Shown: piece after piece, positions 9,278-18,583 of the stretch | How positions within the stretch are numbered: the first letter of the stretch is position 1 | Layout: each line of letters begins with the position of its first letter | IMG/VR virus record: IMGVR_UViG_3300042197_000642 | Location: 31,796-95,795 of that record | DNA: 64,000 bases | Source of the DNA: a virus | Strand: one strand, 5' to 3' | Notes under the pieces: model-generated | Databases searched by the model: none | Told to the model about the DNA's origin: nothing | The model's input: the letters and a program-made list of their open reading frames with translations, nothing else | Made by a program: the position numbers and the translations under genes

Positions 9278-10599
9278 TTTTTCAATAACCTTTTTATTAC
9301 AACCGGTGGTTTGTAGGAACTTGTAGGTTGAACTACTCTTAAGTCTCTTAAAGTACTGCTCCATTTAGGAGACATTGTTTGAGCCTTTTTATTATTTAGT
9401 TTGTTTAAAGATGAGTTAGATGTCTTTTTATAAAAACCGCTAACTTTTAATTTAGTTTTGTTTTTAGTTTTTGTGTTTCTAACATTTGGTTTTATAATTC
9501 TTTTTTCCTCAGAACTTGGGTTTTCAATTAATCCGAATCGATCCCAGTTGTTAGACTTTCCTAGAGCGTCAATACCTAATTCTAAAACTGTTGTATATAC
9601 TAAAGTGTTTATTCCTGTTCTTTCAATCTTATGTTCTAGCGATAAGATTACCCAGTACCCGCTATATTCAGAACCAACGCCAGAAAGGTATATAGGTAAA
9701 TCTGGTCTAAGATCTGGACTTCCTATTACTTCCGCATAACCTCGGTATCCAAAGCGTTGTCTTTCTTCAGCAGCTTTTGTTTCCCACATAGCAACTTCAG
9801 AGTTAGAAACTACTGTATTAACAGAAAATCTATCAAACTGTTCGGGAACAACATTCTTTCTAGAAGACCTTTTACTTTTTTGTTTTACATACTGAAGTTC
9901 AATTTTAGAAAACCTATCAACTCCGGCATAAGATAACGCAGATTTAGCATCATCTTCTTCATCTCCAAATTGTAGACTTTCTCCAATAATAGGTCTAAAA
10001 CTATAAGTGTCTGTTCCTCCTAAAGTTTCAACAGTGCTCATAGTAAATCTTTTTGCATAAGCTCTATTTTCAGAATAGTCTTTTGATAATGGATAGAAGT
10101 ATAAAGACGTGTTTTCTGCTCTTAAGGTATATCCTATTTTTTTAGCTAACCACACAAGCAATTGCCAGTCAGTTCTTCCGGCTTGAGCTATTTGAGAAAA
10201 CACTCTTTTATGAGGTTCAACAAAGTAAGAAAACTCATATTTACGAGCAATCTTTTTAAGAACTTGGTCTGCAGTTACATTTGTATAAATAGTTTGAGAT
10301 GTATTTTTCATAACGTAAGACGCTCCAATAATATGTACTTCTACACTTCGCTCTCCTGGAGAATATATTGGTTTTATATGATGTACATACCCGTTAAACG
10401 TTTTAGTAGATGAACCAAGAGTATTTAAAGTAATTACTACTGGAGACATAGGTTTTACGTCGTAATAGTCTACTTCCCAATCTTTAAATAATATTATTGT
10501 GTATTCATGCTCATATCTTGCTTGTTTTAAATTAAACTCGTATACTAAACTAGGTCCTGACACACTATATGGAAAGTCTACAGTTACATATTTAAACAT
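9274..10599 (-). CDS. Baseplate hub protein, gpD/gp27-like
   Basis: A 441-residue hub protein of the late-control D type. Features are two beta barrels, the helical part NVTADQVLKKIARKYEF, and the motif AGRTDWQLLVWLAKKIGYTL, which is diagnostic ('qe.esDweFl.RLa...gy'). The last 80 residues are Lys/Arg/Ser-rich and look like a flexible tail. It forms the trimeric hub between tube and spike. Gene order (LysM-type protein, hub, spike, gp25, J) is the standard contractile-tail order. Confidence 0.85.
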   Translation of the reverse strand: MFKYVTVDFPYSVSGPSLVYEFNLKQARYEHEYTIILFKDWEVDYYDVKPMSPVVITLNTLGSSTKTFNGYVHHIKPIYSPGERSVEVHIIGASYVMKNTSQTIYTNVTADQVLKKIARKYEFSYFVEPHKRVFSQIAQAGRTDWQLLVWLAKKIGYTLRAENTSLYFYPLSKDYSENRAYAKRFTMSTVETLGGTDTYSFRPIIGESLQFGDEEDDAKSALSYAGVDRFSKIELQYVKQKSKRSSRKNVVPEQFDRFSVNTVVSNSEVAMWETKAAEERQRFGYRGYAEVIGSPDLRPDLPIYLSGVGSEYSGYWVILSLEHKIERTGINTLVYTTVLELGIDALGKSNNWDRFGLIENPSSEEKRIIKPNVRNTKTKNKTKLKVSGFYKKTSNSSLNKLNNKKAQTMSPKWSSTLRDLRVVQPTSSYKPPVVIKRLLKK

Positions 10600-10876
10600 T
10601 TAACAAAATCTTTACTTTAGTACCCGCAGGTATAGTTAAAGTGTCTTTAATTTGAGGATTAAGCTCTGGTATTAACCACCATAATTTAGGGCTTTTATAA
10701 AATCTATTAGCTATTTGGTCTAACCTTTCGTCTTCTACCACAGTATGTTCTAAGTATTGAATAATTCCAAATGTAGAAAACTCATAGAAAACTACCGGTA
10801 ACGCATCTCCATTAACCTCAGTAGTAACAAAATCTACCAATGCGTTATCGTATCTAGACCCTCTATAAATTGCCAT
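10592..10876 (-). CDS. LysM-type tail protein (gpX/gp53-like)
   Basis: A 94-residue protein whose C-terminal half is a LysM-like fold (TVVEDERLDQIANRFYKSPK, then LWWLIPELN and PAGTKVKILL). The WWLI..LN pattern is typical of P2 gpX and T4 gp53-related baseplate proteins. It usually binds the hub or baseplate rather than free peptidoglycan. Overlaps the gpD-like start by 8 bases. Confidence 0.8.
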   Translation of the reverse strand: MAIYRGSRYDNALVDFVTTEVNGDALPVVFYEFSTFGIIQYLEHTVVEDERLDQIANRFYKSPKLWWLIPELNPQIKDTLTIPAGTKVKILLNV

Positions 10877-10891
10877 ATGTAACTCTCTTTT

Positions 10892-12076
10892 CTACTCTTT
10901 GTTTTCTAGACCAAAACCTGTGTAAATCCACAAATCAAAAGCAAGTTCTGTTCTTAATGGAATCATATTAGTATTAAAAGCAGTGTGTTTAATTGAAACC
11001 GATTGCAACCAACCTACATAAGATAATGGCTTTAAAGATGTTGAAGAGGGCCCAAATTCAACTGCAGTTAACGCAGGATACAAATAACCCAAATCATAAG
11101 TTTCTCTACCTAACGGATTGACTGGTTGTTTATTTTCAAGTAGAGTACCAGCGTTTATCATTCTAAAAATGTATTCAATATCATGCATTGTGCCGTATTC
11201 CATTAAGTTTTTTAACTTTTTACCAAATGGCGTTCCAGTGTCTGAGTTTAATCCTTGTTTGTAGTAACCTTTATAATTTGTTTCTAGTTGGCTTTGATCA
11301 CCGTTATTTTCAATGTAAGACCTATAAATAGCCGCAAAGTCATTTGTTCTATCTATCATTAAACTAAAGGTTAAATGCTCTTGGCTTGGAAAAATACCAG
11401 CCACAGCCCTAAATCGGTCTCCCGCGTCTGGAACAATGTCCATTTTTGTTGCAACTTGAAGTTGAATCTCCTGTGGATTCCATAAGAATTGAAAACCGGC
11501 TGGCTTATAAAACGTTATTGCATTTCTTGCCTGATCGCCTCCTCCTAAGTTTTCTGTACTTTTAAGTTGGTTTTCTCTAGTTCTTGCAGTTTGGCCACTT
11601 GGCAGACTGCGACCACCTTCAGTGTTTGTGTTGGGTGTTTGAGTATTAGACGTTGTACTTTCTTCTACCCCAGCAATGTCAGAGTACAGCCACATTTTTC
11701 CTCTACGTCTAGAGTGGGCTGCTGTAACATCTGAAAGGTTATCTAAATTACTTGGGTTTAAAGGTAAACTCCATTCGTGTGGAGGTAAATTAAACTCAAC
11801 ACCATCTGTTGTAAGCTTTCCTTCAGATTGAGGGTATTCTTTTTTAAGACCTCTTACATATTTTCTATTTCTTACTTTTTCATCAATAGGTTTATCTGGT
11901 AACGGTAGATTAAAGTTATTAGTAAAGTTGTCAGGACGTAAAGGTTGAAACGCTGGCACTTGAACAAGAGTTGGTACACCGTTTATTAATACAGTTGTAG
12001 TTGTTGTTGGGGCTTGGAAACTTGATTTAACTGATTTACTAATATTTCTATTTGTGTTAGATGGTCCGACACCCAT
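10892..12076 (-). CDS. Tail tube-initiator-type / contractile injection system tube protein
   Basis: A 394-residue protein. The segment FYKPAGFQFLWNPQEIQLQV resembles the 'F.FNPe.' opening of tube-initiator or LysM-associated baseplate proteins found between tape measure and gpX/gpD genes. It has a disordered N-terminal 130 residues rich in Asn, Pro and Lys, then a beta-rich domain (HLTFSLMIDRTND; YLYPALTAVEFGP; VSIKHTAFNTNMIPLR). Assignment is by position and the NPxE-type motif. The stop codon of the tape measure gene overlaps its start region. Confidence 0.6.
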   Translation of the reverse strand: MGVGPSNTNRNISKSVKSSFQAPTTTTTVLINGVPTLVQVPAFQPLRPDNFTNNFNLPLPDKPIDEKVRNRKYVRGLKKEYPQSEGKLTTDGVEFNLPPHEWSLPLNPSNLDNLSDVTAAHSRRRGKMWLYSDIAGVEESTTSNTQTPNTNTEGGRSLPSGQTARTRENQLKSTENLGGGDQARNAITFYKPAGFQFLWNPQEIQLQVATKMDIVPDAGDRFRAVAGIFPSQEHLTFSLMIDRTNDFAAIYRSYIENNGDQSQLETNYKGYYKQGLNSDTGTPFGKKLKNLMEYGTMHDIEYIFRMINAGTLLENKQPVNPLGRETYDLGYLYPALTAVEFGPSSTSLKPLSYVGWLQSVSIKHTAFNTNMIPLRTELAFDLWIYTGFGLENKE

Positions 12077-14061
12077 TATTGTGTCCTCGCTTTGCTCTGT
12101 AATGCTTTATCATTTAAAGATCTTTCAAGGTCATTAGCTAAAGACTTACCATCAAAAGAAGACCCTTTAGGTATAATGATTTCTACTTTTACTCCACCAT
12201 AATTAATTACACTACCAGAAGCTGATCCAGACATGCTTCTAAACAAATTTGGAAATATAGAGGTTAATCTAGAAAAGAAACCACCTCCGCTATCAGAATC
12301 TGAGCTTCTAACCGTATTTACAACAGAATTACCAGAAGATGTGTTTAGTCCAAGCTTTTTAGAAGTATTCCACCAAGCATCCCAATCGGTTCCTTGGTTT
12401 GACATTTCATAACCAATCATTGCATTTTTTAATGGATCATAAAGAATATCATTACTAGAAAGACCAAACTTCTTTCTACGAGCTGGCCCTAAGTCTCCAA
12501 GCATATTAATTTGAAATAAACCGTATGATAAATCTCCAGTACTTGCATCTGGGTTTAACTCACCAGGTTTTCTTGCAGACTCTTGTCCAATAACTCTCAT
12601 AGCTGTTCCAATTTGGCTTCCTTTAAAACCAACATGGGCTAATATTTCTTTAACTTTTGCAGAATTCATTCTTCCTTCAGAATCTAAATCTTTATTAGAC
12701 CATTCAGGGTGTGGGTGTTGGTGGACGTAACCGCCTTCGTGTCTAGCTCCTGCCATACGTAAATCATTATTAGAAACAACATACCCAGAAGCATTTGGAA
12801 TAAATAACTCAGGACCAGCTTCTCCTACAAGATAAGCATTTTTAGAATTAGCAGAGCCGCCTTTAGCTCTAGGCGCTATGCTATCAGTAACACCCGCAAG
12901 CACTGCTGGTAGAGTAGCAAACCCAAGCAAGGCATTTAATCTTGCTAAACTTTCAGCAAGAACTCCTGCAGCTTCATTAGCTTTTGATAATCCATATGTT
13001 TCAGCTCTAGCTGTTGATTGAACCATGCCCATATCAGCAGCAGCACGGTTTGAGGCGCTAAGCATTCCTTCTGTAGTAAATCCAAGTTTTAATAAATTTG
13101 ATTTAGTGCTTACATCGTAAGCTGAAGCTCCGCCAGACATTGCTTTTGCTATTAAAATTGAAGCAATAATGTTACGAGCTAGTGAGTCGTCGCCAATAAG
13201 TTGATTTAATAAAGAATCAAGTGATCGACCTGGAAGTAAGCCACGTTGTATATCTTCTTTAGTTATAGGACTACTACCTATTTTTTGACTATTTATTCTG
13301 TTCCAAATTTGATCTGCTATTGTTCTAGGATCTTTTGGTCTTCCAGTTTCTGGGTCTGTAACAGAAAGGCCCATCATTCTTGCTCTATTTTGGTTTGAAG
13401 GTTGCATAATCGAATTAAATAAAGATGTTGCTGTTTTTTCAAAACCAGCTCCTGGAACTAGATTTGACATAGCTCCAGCACCTTGTAAAAAGGAACTAGC
13501 GTTTACATCACCCATAATGCCAAAGTTACTTCTGTAAGATAACTGGCCAATACCAGCGTACACATCCATTGGGTTAGTTATTGTTGAGTTTCGTGCTATC
13601 TCTCTTGTGAATTGGCTAGCCGCGTTGTATCGTCCTGTAAGGCCAGTTCCGTCAACATCTCTAGCAGGCATAGTCATTCCAAACAAGCCAGGTTGACCTT
13701 GCGCACCTGGTGAAAACATTCCGGCTAACCTAGTATTTGAATAATTAACAAAGTTAGCCTGAGTAGCGCCCGGCATTAAAGACATCGCTCCAGCAAGGCC
13801 TGAGACAGCTAACCCAGTAAATGAAGGTCTTCCGTTTTGGCTACCACCATTTGCAAATGGCGGATTAACTACATTTTGCGCTCCGTATGGTGGCACGCCT
13901 GCGCCACCATCAGTTTGAGTTAAATTAGTAAAGGTAGGCTTAGGCATAACAGTGTTAGAGCTGTTAACAATTGCTCCACCACTGCCCCCTCCACCAACGT
14001 CTTGTAGGCCAGCTTTAACTGCGTTAGCAATTAAACGTCCTAAATCATTGACGTTTGCCAT
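12076..14061 (-). CDS. Tape measure protein with lysozyme-like transglycosylase domain
   Basis: A 661-residue protein preceded by a strong GGAGG site 4 bases from ATG. It has a Gly/Asn-rich N-terminus, a long Ala-rich helical middle, the tape-measure hallmark YLVGEAGPELFIP, then a muramidase/lytic transglycosylase domain at about residues 445-565. The domain shows a catalytic-type Glu in RVIGQES followed by DLSYGLFQINMLGDLGPARR. The C-terminal 95 residues are amphipathic. By the usual 1.5 angstrom per residue rule the tail would be near 100 nm (inference). The enzyme domain is closely related to the free exported lysozyme at 44808-45386. It directly follows the chaperone pair. Confidence 0.85.
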   Translation of the reverse strand: MANVNDLGRLIANAVKAGLQDVGGGGSGGAIVNSSNTVMPKPTFTNLTQTDGGAGVPPYGAQNVVNPPFANGGSQNGRPSFTGLAVSGLAGAMSLMPGATQANFVNYSNTRLAGMFSPGAQGQPGLFGMTMPARDVDGTGLTGRYNAASQFTREIARNSTITNPMDVYAGIGQLSYRSNFGIMGDVNASSFLQGAGAMSNLVPGAGFEKTATSLFNSIMQPSNQNRARMMGLSVTDPETGRPKDPRTIADQIWNRINSQKIGSSPITKEDIQRGLLPGRSLDSLLNQLIGDDSLARNIIASILIAKAMSGGASAYDVSTKSNLLKLGFTTEGMLSASNRAAADMGMVQSTARAETYGLSKANEAAGVLAESLARLNALLGFATLPAVLAGVTDSIAPRAKGGSANSKNAYLVGEAGPELFIPNASGYVVSNNDLRMAGARHEGGYVHQHPHPEWSNKDLDSEGRMNSAKVKEILAHVGFKGSQIGTAMRVIGQESARKPGELNPDASTGDLSYGLFQINMLGDLGPARRKKFGLSSNDILYDPLKNAMIGYEMSNQGTDWDAWWNTSKKLGLNTSSGNSVVNTVRSSDSDSGGGFFSRLTSIFPNLFRSMSGSASGSVINYGGVKVEIIIPKGSSFDGKSLANDLERSLNDKALQSKARTQ

Positions 14062-14069
14062 GTCACCTC

Positions 14070-14219
14070 CTACTTACGCTTTGCTCGGTCTAACCAATTA
14101 AATCTATCTCTTCTAGATAGTCCTCGTATATCTGACAAAGACCATCCAGTAAATATTCTGGACAATACCTCGTATTGATCCATTAAATCTCTATAGTTGT
14201 TTTCACTATACTCGAAACA
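14070..14219 (-). CDS. Frameshift extension of the tail-assembly chaperone (+1 frame)
   Basis: This frame is open from about 14219 to a TAG at 14070-14072 and has a coding look (RDLMDQYEVLSRIFTGWSLS, then DIRGLSRRDRFNW) but no upstream start codon or ribosome site of its own; its only ATG (14183) lacks a Shine-Dalgarno sequence. It lies in the +1 frame relative to the preceding chaperone gene. Entry is possible at TTG-TTT-CGA (14212-14220): a +1 slip of tRNA-Phe from TTT to TTC gives ...ADLF-EYSENN... and adds 47 residues, making a 311-residue fusion. This matches gpG/gpGT-type pairs placed just before tape measure genes. Confidence 0.65.
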   Translation of the reverse strand, partial: CFEYSENNYRDLMDQYEVLSRIFTGWSLSDIRGLSRRDRFNWLDRAKRK

Positions 14220-15006
14220 AGTCGGCCAGGTTCAACGGAAGACTCATCTTTTCTCCGCATGCCTCACAGACCTTTTTCACCTCCCCAAGGCGTGGACCTG
14301 GAAGGTTGTTCATTATGTTATTTAATAGAGTTTCTCTATCAATAATTCCTAGTTTAAGTACAGTAGAAGCTCCAGCAGATGGAGTACCGTTTATAGATAG
14401 TAGGCATCCTGCAATAATAATTGTGTTTAATTCAGCAGTAGTCTTATCCAAGTTCTCCATAATCTTTCTTTGTAAAGCACCATTTGGAAGAGTGATTACG
14501 GCAATCTTTTCATCTTTAAGCTCTACGGTCCAAGTTCTTCCATTAGACTCATCAAACTCTTTTATTGGAACGTCATCTACTAAATGAATAGACACATCTT
14601 TTGTGTCATTACAGCTTCCACAAGTTACGTTTAAATTAATTGTTTCTCCAAACGTTACTCGTCTAATACCAAGAAGAATAGCGTCTCTATCTCCAGACAC
14701 TAAAGAGTCTAAATCTTCTTTAGTTACTGAGGTATCTCCTAAAGATACAAGTCCTCTTTGTAGTATGACATTTAATGCTTTTCCAGAAGATCCGGCTTTA
14801 GATATAGCCTCTTCGTCTACACCATTTAATTCTCTAACTTCAGCTATTTTAATTACTTCTCCTGTTTTATTAAGAAACCCAGTAACTAAAGATACTTCGT
14901 TTTTGGCAGGGGCCCGCGTGTTAATAACAGAGGCGGGCTCCTCCATAGCTTTACTTGCAAATCTTGATACCAATTCTGCATCGGTTATGATCTGAGGTTG
15001 TGTCAC
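14206..15006 (-). CDS. Tail assembly chaperone (T4 gp26/baseplate-family-like, G component)
   Basis: A 266-residue protein between tube and tape measure genes. It contains a zinc-ribbon-like pair CGSC near the middle and CEAC near the C-terminus, and helical regions (LQRKIMENLDKTTAELNTII) as in T4_baseplate-family chaperones of myophages. The stop TAG (14206-14208) follows LADLFRV. A +1 frameshift near this stop would produce a longer form, the typical arrangement for proteins that coat the tape measure during assembly. Confidence 0.7.
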   Translation of the reverse strand: MTQPQIITDAELVSRFASKAMEEPASVINTRAPAKNEVSLVTGFLNKTGEVIKIAEVRELNGVDEEAISKAGSSGKALNVILQRGLVSLGDTSVTKEDLDSLVSGDRDAILLGIRRVTFGETINLNVTCGSCNDTKDVSIHLVDDVPIKEFDESNGRTWTVELKDEKIAVITLPNGALQRKIMENLDKTTAELNTIIIAGCLLSINGTPSAGASTVLKLGIIDRETLLNNIMNNLPGPRLGEVKKVCEACGEKMSLPLNLADLFRV

Positions 15007-15034
15007 CTTTTATACTCCTTATATATTAATTAGA

Positions 15035-15673
15035 TTACTTTATTGGGGTAAAGTCGTTCTTTACAAAGAATGCTGACAAGCCCTCATGGACTAGCGTCAT
15101 ATTCTCAAATAAGATTTCCCCAGCTCCTGCGTTTAAGTCAGAATAGTTTAATGAACTAATCCAAGCGTTATGTACTTTAAATCCAACACGAGGAACATCG
15201 TCTACAGCATTTAATGCGGTTACAGAGTTTCCTGCGTTTGGGTGATCTAACACGTATAGATTTACATCTACACGGAAGCTCTTGTTAGGGCCTGTAGCTA
15301 AACCATTTCCAGCAGCTGCTGCAAATAGACCACGTACCCAAGTCATTGCTTGATCATTTCCGTACATAACACCTCTTTGGAAACTGACTGGTGAAAATGT
15401 AGTCATTCCAGGAATTTGATGTACGGTTGTGTTGTATCCGCCTTCACGGTATGTGAGGGCTTGAATGTTTGTAGATAAACCAGCTACAGATGTAAAACCA
15501 CCAAACCAACCGGTTGATTTACCGGATACTGGTGGCGTTTTTGAAGCTGAGGCGCTAGTGATACGACTATCAAACGCACCCCCATCAACTGCATTGAACT
15601 CCGCATAGAAGCGAAAGCTTCTAATTGGGTCAGTAGCAATGCTGGAGAATCTATTGATTATGCTTTCAGTCAT
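15035..15673 (-). CDS. Tail tube protein (gp19-like)
   Basis: A 212-residue protein of the T4 gp19 tube family: DPIRSFRFYAEFNAVDGG at the start, the central ALTYREGGYNTTVHQIPG motif ('yReGg....h.lPG'), PVSFQRGVMYGNDQAM, and a C-terminal beta strand (EGLSAFF). Placed directly after the sheath gene. It polymerises into the rigid inner tube. Confidence 0.92.
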   Translation of the reverse strand: MTESIINRFSSIATDPIRSFRFYAEFNAVDGGAFDSRITSASASKTPPVSGKSTGWFGGFTSVAGLSTNIQALTYREGGYNTTVHQIPGMTTFSPVSFQRGVMYGNDQAMTWVRGLFAAAAGNGLATGPNKSFRVDVNLYVLDHPNAGNSVTALNAVDDVPRVGFKVHNAWISSLNYSDLNAGAGEILFENMTLVHEGLSAFFVKNDFTPIK

Positions 15674-15687
15674 TGGTTGTTTTCTCC

Positions 15688-17178
15688 TTACGCCGTAGTG
15701 ACGGTGGTTCCGCCATCATACTGACCAATTTTAATGATTACGAACTCAGCTGGTCGCTGTAATGCTACACCAATCTCTATATTAACTTCTCCGTTATCAA
15801 TAGAAGTTTGTGAGTTTGTAGTTGCGTCACACTTAACAAAGAAAGCTGCATCTGGTGAAGAACCGGCTAACCCGCCTTGTCCCCAGAACTGTGTTAAGAA
15901 TGAAGCACAAGTATTAGTAATTTGACGCCACAATCTAGAGTCGTTTGGCTCAAAGACTGCAAACTTAGTTAAGTCACTTAATGATTTGCTTAAGTAAATT
16001 AAAGTTCTACGAACTGGAATGTATTTGTCAACATAACCTGGCTTTAAGGTTTTAGCACCCATTACAACGATACCAGCGCCTGGTATTGCTCTAATAGCAT
16101 TAACTGGTGCTGCGGCTGAGTTTAAACTATCTAATTCAGAATTAGATAATGGGTTAACTCCAGTAGACCCAGCAATACGAGCGCTTAATCCCGCTGGAGC
16201 TTTAAATACACCTCGTGAAGCATCAGTTGAAGCGTATAAACCAGCAACTGCAGCTCCTACGTTACCTGAAGTTGACGCATTTGCAATAATTGGATCTGGT
16301 ATTCCAATATTTGGATAGTAAACAGCTGCGTAAGAGCTAGATGTGTAAGATGCTGCTCTAGTTAATTGATTTGCAACTGTATCGTTTAATCCATCAATAA
16401 TTAAGAAACCATCTTTTCTTTCTTCGCAATACTGGATTAAAGTATTTACAGTAGAGGCATCTACATATCCTGGAGCATTAAACAATAAAGAAGATTGAAT
16501 TAAATCAAACTCTTCAAAAGAAGCTAATACGTTAGCTCCAGTTATTGCAGATCCATTTAAACCACCAGTTAATGGTTGATTAGTAATAACAGCTGGGTTT
16601 TTAGTAGCTCCTGTACTTGAAGAAGCAGAATCAATTAAAAGAAGATAATTTGATTTGCTGTTAATAAAGTTAGGCGCGTATCTAGCATCTGGATATGACA
16701 TAGTTAAATCTGTATATCTTTCAACAATATTAACAGGGTCTGTGCCACCAAAGTAAACTGTTAAATCAAAAAGCCCTGTAGTTGATGAGTTAGATACACT
16801 TATGTTTATGCTATTACCCCAAGTTCCACTGTTTTTAGCATTAACTACCATTGTGTCATCTGGAGTTGACGCTCTATCTAATAAAGTTCTAGCAGCCGGG
16901 GCAGCGCCAGATCCAATAGTTCTATTTACATAGCAAGCTCCTCCACCATTTTGGAAGAATAGATTTACTGCTATATGTAGGTTTAAATTGCTTGAATTCT
17001 CTAAATAAGTTCCATAGAGATTTACAAACTGAGTCCAAGACGTTATTAATGTTGGAACGCCTGGACCTCTAACGGCACTTCCAACAAACGCAGCTATAGT
17101 GTTTGCGTTTGGTCCAACTACTGATTGGACTGGGTTTAGCGTTTCTTCAACGTATACACCCGGACGTAGGTATGTCAT
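15688..17178 (-). CDS. Tail sheath protein
   Basis: A 496-residue contractile sheath protein. The N-terminus TYLRPGVYVEETLNPVQSVV is diagnostic, followed by AAFVGSAVRGPG. The C-terminal conserved domain includes ARTL-like VRRTLIYLSKSLSDLTKFAV, then EPNDSRLWRQITNTCASFL, and closes with PAEFVIIKIGQ. It surrounds the tube and contracts on infection. Good ribosome site (AAAGGAGA) before the ATG. Confidence 0.95.
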   Translation of the reverse strand: MTYLRPGVYVEETLNPVQSVVGPNANTIAAFVGSAVRGPGVPTLITSWTQFVNLYGTYLENSSNLNLHIAVNLFFQNGGGACYVNRTIGSGAAPAARTLLDRASTPDDTMVVNAKNSGTWGNSINISVSNSSTTGLFDLTVYFGGTDPVNIVERYTDLTMSYPDARYAPNFINSKSNYLLLIDSASSSTGATKNPAVITNQPLTGGLNGSAITGANVLASFEEFDLIQSSLLFNAPGYVDASTVNTLIQYCEERKDGFLIIDGLNDTVANQLTRAASYTSSSYAAVYYPNIGIPDPIIANASTSGNVGAAVAGLYASTDASRGVFKAPAGLSARIAGSTGVNPLSNSELDSLNSAAAPVNAIRAIPGAGIVVMGAKTLKPGYVDKYIPVRRTLIYLSKSLSDLTKFAVFEPNDSRLWRQITNTCASFLTQFWGQGGLAGSSPDAAFFVKCDATTNSQTSIDNGEVNIEIGVALQRPAEFVIIKIGQYDGGTTVTTA

Positions 17179-17193
17179 TTTGTCTCCTTTTCG

Positions 17194-17829
17194 TTATACC
17201 TGGATAGTTGTAGTGATCGGAGTTAGGTCGGTAGGGATATGAGTCGGGTTTGTGTTGATGTTTACCTGCTCTACTCGTCTAGATATCTCCTCAGCATAGT
17301 TTGGAGGCATCTCAGACACGATGAGTAAGGTAAACACTGTTCTAAATAAACGACGACCATCTTCAATGGTGTCTTTCTTTTTAATTTCTTCTAAAAACAT
17401 ATGACGCCATACACTGTCAGTTTCTGTTTCATTAGATACTAATATGTAACCAAACTTTCCTGGAAAATCTTGTAAAAACTGATGTGTTATTTCCCTTTCA
17501 TGGCGTGGATGTCGAGAATATGCAGTTACTTGATATATTAAATCGTATGCAACTGGAAAATGGTATTTATAGCTTGTTATTGAGTCCCCAGTGGTTGTTC
17601 CAGCAAAATCATTATCATATAAATAACCATAAGCCTGACGTTGGTCATCAGGTTCAATTCCTATTAAATCAATAGTCATAAATGGAAAAGTCTGTTGCCT
17701 TAACTCAACGTCTGGGTAGCCAAACCATACCGGCACAGTTCGAGTTGCATTCTTTTCATCTGTTACTTCAAAACTTTGTAAGTAAGATTTTAATGCCGTG
17801 TCTTCGGCAATCATCATTTTTAAAGTCAT
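17194..17829 (-). CDS. Tail terminator / neck protein
   Basis: A 211-residue protein immediately upstream of the sheath gene. It has an alpha/beta character with VWFGYPDVELRQQTFPFMTI and a central YDLIYQVTAYSRH strand, typical of tail-completion (gp15/gpU-like) proteins. Last residues are Thr/Pro-rich. Assigned by position and overall pattern, not a specific motif. Overlaps the preceding gene by 4 bases. Confidence 0.55.
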   Translation of the reverse strand: MTLKMMIAEDTALKSYLQSFEVTDEKNATRTVPVWFGYPDVELRQQTFPFMTIDLIGIEPDDQRQAYGYLYDNDFAGTTTGDSITSYKYHFPVAYDLIYQVTAYSRHPRHEREITHQFLQDFPGKFGYILVSNETETDSVWRHMFLEEIKKKDTIEDGRRLFRTVFTLLIVSEMPPNYAEEISRRVEQVNINTNPTHIPTDLTPITTTIQV

Positions 17830-18149
17830 AGCGCTAGCAGAGCTCCTAACGGATTTTCATTTATTTCTCTATGAACAATGTCTGTAGCTTTTCTTTCTAA
17901 ATTCCTTTTAAAGTGTCTAATTACAGAGGAAGGAGGCTGGTTTTGATTTCCATATTCTACAAGCTCAACCTCATCAGATAGCGACTCTGGGTAGTGCACA
18001 TCTATTACTTTTCCGGTTACTCTCACAGATAAAACATCAATCAAATGCTCAGGCCAGCCTTGAGTAGAGGCTAAGGCTTTAAGCTCAATAGTTAATTCGT
18101 CTTCAATAGACGTAGATACGGTGGAAGTAAAGTTATTTGCGTTTTCCAC
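17826..18149 (-). CDS. Hypothetical neck-region protein
   Basis: A 107-residue protein between a tiny structural-region gene and the tail terminator candidate. Mixed alpha/beta (LIDVLSVRVTGKVIDVHYPE), with a basic helix RHFKRNLERKATDIVHREIN. Likely a head-tail joining component by position. Overlaps the upstream small gene by 17 bases and the downstream gene by ATGA. Confidence 0.55.
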   Translation of the reverse strand: MENANNFTSTVSTSIEDELTIELKALASTQGWPEHLIDVLSVRVTGKVIDVHYPESLSDEVELVEYGNQNQPPSSVIRHFKRNLERKATDIVHREINENPLGALLAL

Positions 18150-18294
18150 GTTTTAGCGCTTTCCTAAATCCATATACCGCCACTGCAGCTGCTAAGACTC
18201 TTGCGCCCGTAGATTTACCACCTTGTTGTGCCGCTCGGATCATTGCATCCATAAAGTCATCCGATGACGGTCCATCAACCCGATTAGAGGGCAT
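18133..18294 (-). CDS. Small basic protein, 53 aa
   Basis: Short gene starting at ATG 18294 after GAAGGAGA and ending TAA at 18133. The protein reads MPSNRVDGPSSDDFMDAMIR at its start and has an Ala-rich middle and a basic end (ALKRGKRK). It overlaps the next gene by 17 bases, suggesting translational coupling. Function unknown; it lies with head-tail joining genes. Confidence 0.55.
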   Translation of the reverse strand: MPSNRVDGPSSDDFMDAMIRAAQQGGKSTGARVLAAAVAVYGFRKALKRGKRK

Positions 18295-18382
18295 AGCAAG
18301 TCTCCTTCTGGAGTGGCAAAGTAAAGCGCATTTGTCTTACCGTAGAAACCGCATGGCTTCTACATACACAGGATAAAGCAAA

Positions 18383-18402
18383 AGGCCCCCTTGCGGGGGC
18401 CT
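18383..18402 (-). terminator. Intrinsic terminator
   Basis: A perfect 8-bp stem AGGCCCCC / GGGGGCCT with loop TTGC. Read on the minus strand it is followed by TTTTGCTTT, so it would stop transcription from the small cysteine/lysine genes before the neck and tail genes. Confidence 0.8.
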
Positions 18403-18442
18403 AAAGACTAATCTTTCTTTGACTTCTTTTCTTTCTTTTCTT

Positions 18443-18583
18443 TTACTTTTTCTTTCTTACCATAGAAGACTTCTTCTTATTTGCAGGAGCACCCTTCTTT
18501 GCAGCAAACTTCTTGTTCGCTGCCTTCAGAGTCTTCATCCCGTGCTTGTCTTTTGGACGACCACAACCGCAAGTCGCGCACAT
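18443..18583 (-). CDS. MCATCGCG-type small Cys/Lys-rich protein (copy 3)
   Basis: A 46-residue protein opening MCATCGCGRPKDKHGMKTLK and ending in a Lys-rich tail (MVRKKK). It is the last of three adjacent genes whose products share the same start (MCA-T/M-CGC) and joined by TAATG stop/start overlaps. The CxxCxC cluster could bind zinc or another metal, and the lysine tail nucleic acid. Family not recognised. Confidence 0.65.
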   Translation of the reverse strand: MCATCGCGRPKDKHGMKTLKAANKKFAAKKGAPANKKKSSMVRKKK

